A stretch of DNA of 11,211 nucleotides, taken from the NCBI GenBank assembly GCA_025057195.1, contig JANWWX010000019.1, positions 1 to 11,211 of the forward strand, written 5' to 3'. A program made the position numbers and the translations under genes. The DNA comes from Leptospiraceae bacterium (GTDB lineage: Bacteria; Spirochaetota; Leptospiria; Turneriellales; Turneriellaceae). The notes beneath the pieces are model-generated. The model saw only the letters and a program-made list of their open reading frames with translations. It did no database searches and was not told where the DNA came from. Shown here piece by piece: positions 5,940-11,211 of this stretch; within the stretch, counting starts at the first letter, position 1, and every line of letters starts with the position of its first letter.

Positions 5940-6443
5940 GTGCGCCTGAAAAAACTGGATCTTCCAGCGTGGCGCTTTTATTTCGCTGCGACCTGGGCGC
6001 TCTGCGTGCTGCTATTGGAAGCAGCCCCGCCGTTGGGCCAGTCCCAAAATGCCACAGATTACGCCACCGCTGAGGAAGCAGCGATCCGCGAGCGGGTGGT
6101 GCAGCGTGCGCAGCAGATGCTTTCAGTCCCGTATAAATTTGGTGGGACGACACCGACAGGTTTCGATTGTGCCGGATTAGTTTTTTTCCTCTATCGGGAG
6201 CAAGGTTTCAACATCCCACACGGTGTCAGCGCGCTGCGCCCGCACCTGCGGCTGACGAAAACCCCCCGCAAGGGAGACGTGGTTTTCTTCCTCAACGACA
6301 ATGGGGTCGTTGGCCACGTCGGTATCTATGTCGATAGCGAAAAATTTATCCATGCGCCGCGCACAGGGTTTAGGGTGCGCTACGACTATTTTTCTAATCC
6401 CTATTGGAAAAAGAATTTTGTTGAATTTCGTACAGTGTTTTGA
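5940..6443 (+). CDS. NlpC/P60 family cell-wall peptidase
   Basis: A 167-residue secreted cysteine peptidase likely to cut peptidoglycan stem peptides. The N-terminus has a basic start and a hydrophobic stretch (WRFYFAATWALCVLLLEAAP), a signal peptide or signal anchor. The NlpC/P60 domain starts about residue 52. Catalytic Cys77 is in FDCAGLV, His126 in GHVGIYV, and the third polar residue is His138 in FIHAP; KFGGTTPTGFDCAG and the KGDVVFF strand before the His are typical. The domain reaches the C-terminus, so no separate SH3 or LysM binding module is present. The start is GTG 5940: ATGs just upstream (5929, 5938) run into a stop almost at once. No clear ribosome binding site is seen, so coupling to the upstream outer-membrane gene is plausible. 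Its stop is five bases from the hisS stop. Confidence 0.9.
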   Translation: MRLKKLDLPAWRFYFAATWALCVLLLEAAPPLGQSQNATDYATAEEAAIRERVVQRAQQMLSVPYKFGGTTPTGFDCAGLVFFLYREQGFNIPHGVSALRPHLRLTKTPRKGDVVFFLNDNGVVGHVGIYVDSEKFIHAPRTGFRVRYDYFSNPYWKKNFVEFRTVF

Positions 6444-6448
6444 AAATA

Positions 6449-7744
6449 CTACAATTCCTCGAAAGTGAGGCTCTTTTGCTCACCGGTTGCCAGCGTTTTA
6501 ACGCTATAGCGGCCGGATGCAACCTCGTCTTCGCCGAGGATGATGACACGTGGGATTTGTTTTCGTTCCGCCTCTTGCAATTGCCGGCCGAGACGGGGTG
6601 CGCCGAGCGCGACTTCAACCTTTCGACCCTTGGCCCGTAGCCGTGCTGCCAGCTCCATGGCCGCCACTGCCAGCTTTTCGTCGAGTAAGGCGATAAAATA
6701 GTCGATACTGCGAGGGACATCGCCCAAAAGCTGGTGCGTGCGCAAAAAATCCTCTAAAGTGACGTCACCCATGCCAAAACCCACGGCACCCATGGCCTCG
6801 CGGCCGAATGCAGAAACCAGGTTGTCGTAGCGGCCGCCGCCAAAAAGCGAACGGCGGTTTTCTGGATGGCGATCAAAGACCTCAAAGACGAGGCCTGTAT
6901 AATAATCAAAACCGCGCACGATTCCAGGGTCGTATTCGACAAAATCGCCCACACCCAGTTTTTGCAGTTCTGCCAGGAGTTCGAGCAGATATTCGGCACC
7001 CGCCAGGTGGTATTTCTTTTTTAGGTAATCCAATTTTTCGATGAAAAAGAAATCGAGTTCTGCCCGCTGCAACGCGTTTAAGCCCTCTGCTTCCAGAAGC
7101 GCCACAAACGCTTCTGGTTTGAGCTTATCTTTTTTATCCAAAATGCGGGCAACTGGCAGCCATTTTTCAGGGGGTAGCTTGAGCTCATCACCCAACACGG
7201 CGTTGAGGATTGCGCGGTGCGAGACATAGACCCGAAAATGGCTTTCGTTGGCGCCAAAGCTGCGCAAAATATCAATTGCCAAAAGTAGGATTTCTAAATC
7301 CGCCAGCTTCTCTGAAGGGGCACCCAAGATATCACAGTTGAGTTGCCAGTGTTCACGGAGCCGGCCTTTGCCCGGCTGTTCGTAGCGCCAGACGTTGGGG
7401 ATTGAATACCAGCGGATCGGCCGTGGCAGTTCCTGAAAACGTGCTGCCACCATGCGCGCCACGGTCGGGGTCATTTCGGGGCGGATCGCCACCTGCCTTT
7501 GGCCACGGTCGGTGAAGGAATAGATCTGTTGGTTGACGATCTCTTCTGAGGTTTTGGCCAGATAAAGTTCGATGGGTTCAATGAGCGGGGCATCGATCTG
7601 CTCATAACCATAGCTGCGCACGACGCGGTGGAGCACGTTAAACATCGCCTCGCGAAAGCGCATGTCTTGGGGATAAAAGTCACGGGTGCCTTTGTAAGGC
7701 TGGGTCGGCAATGCCACGGCAGTCGCAGCCACATGGTGCGACAT
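6449..7744 (-). CDS. hisS: Histidyl-tRNA synthetase
   Basis: A 431-residue class II aminoacyl-tRNA synthetase that charges tRNA-His in the cytoplasm. Motif 1 lies in the N-terminal part after YKGTRDFYP (17-25). Motif 2 is WRYEQPGKGRLREHW (119-133). The histidine-specific motifs are VRGFDYYTG (276-284, with the key Arg277) and SLFGGGRYDN (299-308). An anticodon-binding domain occupies about 345-431. In motif 3 the usual glycine-rich strand ending in Glu-Arg is instead VGFGMGDVT (321-329), lacking the Arg normally found there. The length and all other residues are normal, so it is probably functional; I believe this is a known subtype but cannot check. It diverges from the acyltransferase gene (62 bases) and converges with the NlpC/P60 gene. 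The ATG start gives an unstructured MSHHVAATAV leader. Confidence 0.96.
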   Translation of the reverse strand: MSHHVAATAVALPTQPYKGTRDFYPQDMRFREAMFNVLHRVVRSYGYEQIDAPLIEPIELYLAKTSEEIVNQQIYSFTDRGQRQVAIRPEMTPTVARMVAARFQELPRPIRWYSIPNVWRYEQPGKGRLREHWQLNCDILGAPSEKLADLEILLLAIDILRSFGANESHFRVYVSHRAILNAVLGDELKLPPEKWLPVARILDKKDKLKPEAFVALLEAEGLNALQRAELDFFFIEKLDYLKKKYHLAGAEYLLELLAELQKLGVGDFVEYDPGIVRGFDYYTGLVFEVFDRHPENRRSLFGGGRYDNLVSAFGREAMGAVGFGMGDVTLEDFLRTHQLLGDVPRSIDYFIALLDEKLAVAAMELAARLRAKGRKVEVALGAPRLGRQLQEAERKQIPRVIILGEDEVASGRYSVKTLATGEQKSLTFEEL

Positions 7745-7806
7745 GGCTTAAAGCAAAATCGCAGGCATTGGCTCGACGCGCTGTGCCAATTTTTATCTGC
7801 GCACCA

Positions 7807-8952
7807 ATGGCAAAACTGCTTGATCAGGCCCAATCTGGCGCGCTGCGTTTTTACCTGCAGTTTGGAGGCCAGGGCGCACCCTATCTCAAAGAGATGCAAA
7901 AGCTCTATTCCGAAGCGGGGATGGCGAACTACTTTAGCGTCGCCACTTCGGCGATCGAGGCAGCCATCCGCATGGTGGAAAATAGCCCGGTGCTGCCACT
8001 CAAGGTGGATTTACGCCGCTGGCTTGAGGATCCAGCCAGTGCACCAGCCGATGAGACGATGGCCATTGCCAGCATCTCGCTTGGGCTAATCCAGGCCACC
8101 CAATTTGCGCACTATGAATATTTGCACCTGTGTGGTTTTGATCGCAGGGCAATGCTCAAGGCCACCGCTGGCGCCACTGGCCACAGCCAGGGATTGATCG
8201 CCGCCACCTTTACCGCGCTCTGCCTTGAGGGAAAGGCATATTATGACGCGCTTTATATTTTTCTGCAGTACCTTTTCCTGATGGGTGTGCGGGCACAGGA
8301 AGTTTTTCCATTTATTGAAGCGACGCCGGCGGAAGTGGCGAAGAGTGAATCGTTAGGTGCTAAAGCACCAGCGCCAATGGTGGCCGTGCTCGGCGAAAGC
8401 CATGCGCTGGTCGAGAAGTGGGTATCGGATTTCAATGGTGTGAATAAAAAAATTTATGTCAGCCTTTACAATACGCCCAGCAACCGGATTATTTCAGGAC
8501 CACGCAGCGAGCTGATCGCATTCCACGAACGCTACAAATCCGAGCTAGAGGCAAGGCAGATGAAATACATCTACTTGCGTTCGACCTGCCCTTTCCACTG
8601 CGAACTGATGCAGCCAATTTTGGAAAAATTCCGTCCGGACATCGAACGCATCGGTTTCCATTTCAAAGGTAGTGACCTAAAGTTCCCGGTGTATTCTTTC
8701 TGGGATGGCGAAAACCTGCAAAATGTAGGTGAGTTGGGGCTGCGGCTGACTGATGATCTGATGGTCAAAACCCTCTATTGGGATAAAGCAATGGCGCCGG
8801 TGAAAGCCGACAACACGATTGGGGCGATTCTCGATTTTGGTCCTGGCAAAACCAGCCAGCGTTTGAGCGAAGAGACACTGCAAGGACTCGGGCATAGTGT
8901 GCCGATCTATGCCGTGGCCACGCCCAAGGACCTCAAGACACTGCTGGATTGA
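7807..8952 (+). CDS. Stand-alone acyltransferase, FAS-I beta/SAT-like
   Basis: A 381-residue cytoplasmic acyltransferase of the FabD/AT superfamily, which moves acyl groups from CoA to an acyl carrier protein. Visible are QFGGQG (18-23), the nucleophile elbow GHSQG (125-129, Ser127), the conserved Arg162 in GVRAQE, YNTPSNRIISGP (221-232), catalytic His264 in CPFHCE, and LDFGPG (342-347). The GHSQG elbow, GVRAQE-F and LDFGPG phrases resemble the N-terminal starter acyltransferase domain of fungal-type fatty-acid synthase beta chains more than bacterial FabD, whose elbow is usually GHSLG or GHSxGE. The carrier protein and acyl group are unknown. I use ATG 7807; GTG 7783 would add eight residues, and a farther ATG at 7711 would overlap divergent hisS. 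No strong ribosome binding site is seen. The helicase gene starts 42 bases downstream. Confidence 0.85.
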   Translation: MAKLLDQAQSGALRFYLQFGGQGAPYLKEMQKLYSEAGMANYFSVATSAIEAAIRMVENSPVLPLKVDLRRWLEDPASAPADETMAIASISLGLIQATQFAHYEYLHLCGFDRRAMLKATAGATGHSQGLIAATFTALCLEGKAYYDALYIFLQYLFLMGVRAQEVFPFIEATPAEVAKSESLGAKAPAPMVAVLGESHALVEKWVSDFNGVNKKIYVSLYNTPSNRIISGPRSELIAFHERYKSELEARQMKYIYLRSTCPFHCELMQPILEKFRPDIERIGFHFKGSDLKFPVYSFWDGENLQNVGELGLRLTDDLMVKTLYWDKAMAPVKADNTIGAILDFGPGKTSQRLSEETLQGLGHSVPIYAVATPKDLKTLLD

Positions 8953-8994
8953 AAGGCATAAAGGCGGATTTACGCTCCTGCCTTGCCTTGGATT

Positions 8995-11211
8995 ATGTCA
9001 CATCCTATGCAGGGCCTATTGCTTTTTTCTGACAAAAATGTGGCCGAACCGTGTTGGCCAAGCCAGCCATTTTTGCTCAGCGATGCGGCTGGAGAAAAGC
9101 TCGTTGCCGAAATAAAACTCAAGCAACCCGAAACAAAACAAAAATCCTGCCAGTTGGATGGCCTTTATTTGCAACTATGGGCTCTTCTGGAAAATTACTA
9201 CCGTGAGCCTTGGTCGGTCTTTGCTGCCTCGCGCACGATGCTTTTGCCACACCAAGTCGAGGCGACCTTGCGTGTGGTTTCGGCCTCGCGCCCGCGCTTC
9301 TTGATCGCAGATGAGGTGGGTTTGGGCAAAACCATCGAGGCCGGCCTCATCCTGAAGGAGCTAAAACTCAAGCATGGCTACCGCCGGATTTTGGTGGTGG
9401 TGCCGGCACCGCTTCTGGCACAGTGGCAGCAAGAGCTTAAAAATAAATTCGCGGAGGATTTTCAGATCCTCAATAGCGCGCTGCTCCGCCAGTCAGGAGC
9501 CCTTGAGGAAAATGGCCAATTTTTAGTATCTGTAGATCTTGCCAAAGACGAGCGCTACCGCTGGCTTTTTACTGCGGTATTTTGGGATTTGGTGATCTTT
9601 GATGAGGCACACCGCCTGCGCCGCGATGCGCATAACGTGACATTGGCCTGGCAGTTCGCGCACGAAGTCTGCCAAAAGGCAGAGGGGGTACTTTTGCTGT
9701 CGGCGACACCTTTTCGTGGCAAGCTCGAAGAAATTTTTTACCTCATCCAGCTTTTAGACCCCGACATCCTTGGTCCGTTTGCAGTTTTTCAAGAGCAGTT
9801 TGCCAAAGACGCCTCGCTTTTGCGCGAGCGCTTAGCACCGGTGCTCATCCGCCGGCGCAAGGTGGATGTCGGTGGCTTCACCAAGCGCTTTGCCAAGACG
9901 GTCAAAATTCGCTTAAGCAGTGCTGAACGCGAGTTTTATGACAAAACGACCGAGTATGTGCGCACGGAATTCAACCGTGCTCTTTCGCGTGGGGAAAACC
10001 TGAAGTCGTTCATCATGATTGTATTCCAAAAGCTTTTGGATTCTTCTCCTTTTGCGTTGCTCAAGGCGCTCGAATCACGCCGTGCCCGGCTTGAGTCTTG
10101 CTATTTTCGCCTGCGCCACGATAACAGTGAATTCCCTGATGTGGCCGAAGCGATCCGAGAATACCAAGAAGAAGAGGGATTTAACCTGGAAGAAATTCCT
10201 AACCCCGAAGAGCTCCTTACAGAAATCCAGCATCTGCGCTATTTAATCCAGTTGGGGCAAAAAATAACCGACGACAGCAAATTGCGCCAACTCAAAAAAA
10301 CGCTGAAGGCGATGCAGAAAGCGGGCCACCGCAAGTTTGTCATCTTCACCCAGTTCCAAACCACACTCGAATATTTAGCAAGCCAGCTCAAGGAGTATCG
10401 TGTCGCTACTTTCCACGGTAGTCTCAACTTCGCGCAAAAAGAACAAGCAGTTTGCGATTTTTTTAATGATGCGGAAATTTTCATCAGCACCGAGGCGGGG
10501 GGGGAGGGGCGTAACTTGCAGGTTGCAGCCTGCCTGATCAACTACGACCTGCCGTGGAGCCCACTCAAGCTGGAGCAGCGCATCGGGCGCATCCACCGGT
10601 TTGGCCAAACGCGCGACGTGCATATTGTCAATTTTGCCTGCCGCGACACTGTGGCGGAACGGGTGCTCGAAATCCTCGAACAGAAAATCCGGATCTTTGA
10701 AAATGCGCTGGGACCCTCAGATACGTTGCTCGGTGCTTTTGAAAGTGAAGCCAAATTTGCCCGCAGCCTGATGGCGTTCTTGAGTAGCCGCAAAAGTAAA
10801 AAAGAAAAAAACCAGGAGCTTGAACGTAGCTTGAAATTGGCGCAGGAAAATCTGCAGTACCTTGACCACTTGCTTTCGCCCGAACACATGCATTTCAATC
10901 TTGCCGCTTTCCGCCACGCCATCAATCCAGAAAAAATCGAAAAATCAGGAACAGCGCTGGAAAATCTGCTCACTAACTATGCCATAAAAAAACAAATTAC
11001 CTGGCAAAAAGAAGGAAAGATCGTGAGCCTATCTCTACCGAAAAATGGCGTGGCGAACACATTGCGTGGCACTTTTGACCACGACGTGGCGACACAGCGG
11101 CCAGATCTTGAATTTTTTGCCTTGGGCCATCCTTTTGTTGAAGAATGTCTCCATACAATCAGCCAAGAGGCCGAGTCGTGCCCCTACGTTCGCATCCCGT
11201 CTCCCCAAAAA
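8995..11211 (+). CDS. SNF2/RapA-family helicase (incomplete at right edge)
   Basis: The frame is open for 739 codons from ATG 8995 to the last base, with no stop, so the protein continues beyond the window. It is a superfamily 2 ATP-dependent DNA or RNA-polymerase remodeller. Motifs: DEVGLGKT (106-113, Lys112), DEAH (203-206), SATP (236-239), ISTEAGGEGRNLQ (497-509) and QRIGRIHRFGQ (528-538, Arg fingers). After the helicase core comes a charged helical stretch with SSRKSKKEKN, then a C-terminal region containing LEFFALGHPFVEECL, which I associate with RapA/HepA-like and DISARM-type SNF2 proteins. The N-terminal 100 residues have no clear domain. A second ATG (9007) is possible; an in-frame TAA lies upstream. 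Substrate and role are open: RNA-polymerase recycling, repair or phage defence. Confidence 0.9.
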   Translation, partial: MSHPMQGLLLFSDKNVAEPCWPSQPFLLSDAAGEKLVAEIKLKQPETKQKSCQLDGLYLQLWALLENYYREPWSVFAASRTMLLPHQVEATLRVVSASRPRFLIADEVGLGKTIEAGLILKELKLKHGYRRILVVVPAPLLAQWQQELKNKFAEDFQILNSALLRQSGALEENGQFLVSVDLAKDERYRWLFTAVFWDLVIFDEAHRLRRDAHNVTLAWQFAHEVCQKAEGVLLLSATPFRGKLEEIFYLIQLLDPDILGPFAVFQEQFAKDASLLRERLAPVLIRRRKVDVGGFTKRFAKTVKIRLSSAEREFYDKTTEYVRTEFNRALSRGENLKSFIMIVFQKLLDSSPFALLKALESRRARLESCYFRLRHDNSEFPDVAEAIREYQEEEGFNLEEIPNPEELLTEIQHLRYLIQLGQKITDDSKLRQLKKTLKAMQKAGHRKFVIFTQFQTTLEYLASQLKEYRVATFHGSLNFAQKEQAVCDFFNDAEIFISTEAGGEGRNLQVAACLINYDLPWSPLKLEQRIGRIHRFGQTRDVHIVNFACRDTVAERVLEILEQKIRIFENALGPSDTLLGAFESEAKFARSLMAFLSSRKSKKEKNQELERSLKLAQENLQYLDHLLSPEHMHFNLAAFRHAINPEKIEKSGTALENLLTNYAIKKQITWQKEGKIVSLSLPKNGVANTLRGTFDHDVATQRPDLEFFALGHPFVEECLHTISQEAESCPYVRIPSPQK

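Noticed and set aside
10542..10973. Minus-strand 143-codon frame within the helicase gene
   Set aside because: It is antisense to helicase motif VI and the charged linker, and rich in Ser and Arg as expected of a shadow frame.

Overview
The window looks like ordinary chromosome of a diderm (Gram-negative-type) bacterium of intermediate GC content. An outer-membrane beta-barrel protein with a signal peptide and a C-terminal Phe supports the diderm reading. Phylum cannot be fixed from this sequence. The histidyl-tRNA synthetase is a less usual subtype, and the acyltransferase resembles a type I fatty-acid-synthase domain, so a common proteobacterium is unlikely. A Leptospira-like spirochaete is one guess from memory, at low confidence. 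No rRNA, tRNA, CRISPR array, intact transposon or phage gene was seen.

Layout. Positions 1-156 hold a diverged repeat and perhaps the start of a leftward gene. Peptide deformylase (def, 157-708) is on the minus strand. Divergent from it is a plus-strand run of three overlapping genes: a DUF2505/SRPBCC-like protein, a diacylglycerol-kinase-type lipid kinase and a GH1 beta-glycosidase (795-3676). A minus-strand family 2 glycosyltransferase with a coiled-coil tail (3678-4589) converges on it with one base between the stops. The only long non-coding stretch (4590-5204) carries a second copy of the left-edge repeat, a GC-rich hairpin, and a GATAAT/ATTATC dyad just ahead of the next gene. Then come an outer-membrane protein and an NlpC/P60 peptidase (5205-6443, plus strand), histidyl-tRNA synthetase (6449-7744, minus), a stand-alone acyltransferase (7807-8952, plus) and a SNF2/RapA-type helicase (8995 to the right edge, incomplete).

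How the genes fit together. Def and HisRS are translation housekeeping. The DUF2505/lipid kinase/GH1 set appears translationally coupled and may handle lipids or glycolipids, with the glycosyltransferase beside it. The outer-membrane protein and NlpC/P60 peptidase form a cell-envelope pair. The acyltransferase points to fatty-acid or polyketide chemistry. The helicase could be RapA-like or part of a defence locus lying beyond the edge. No complete new system is demonstrated. The best leads are the two-copy intergenic repeat, the FAS-I-like acyltransferase and the truncated helicase locus.
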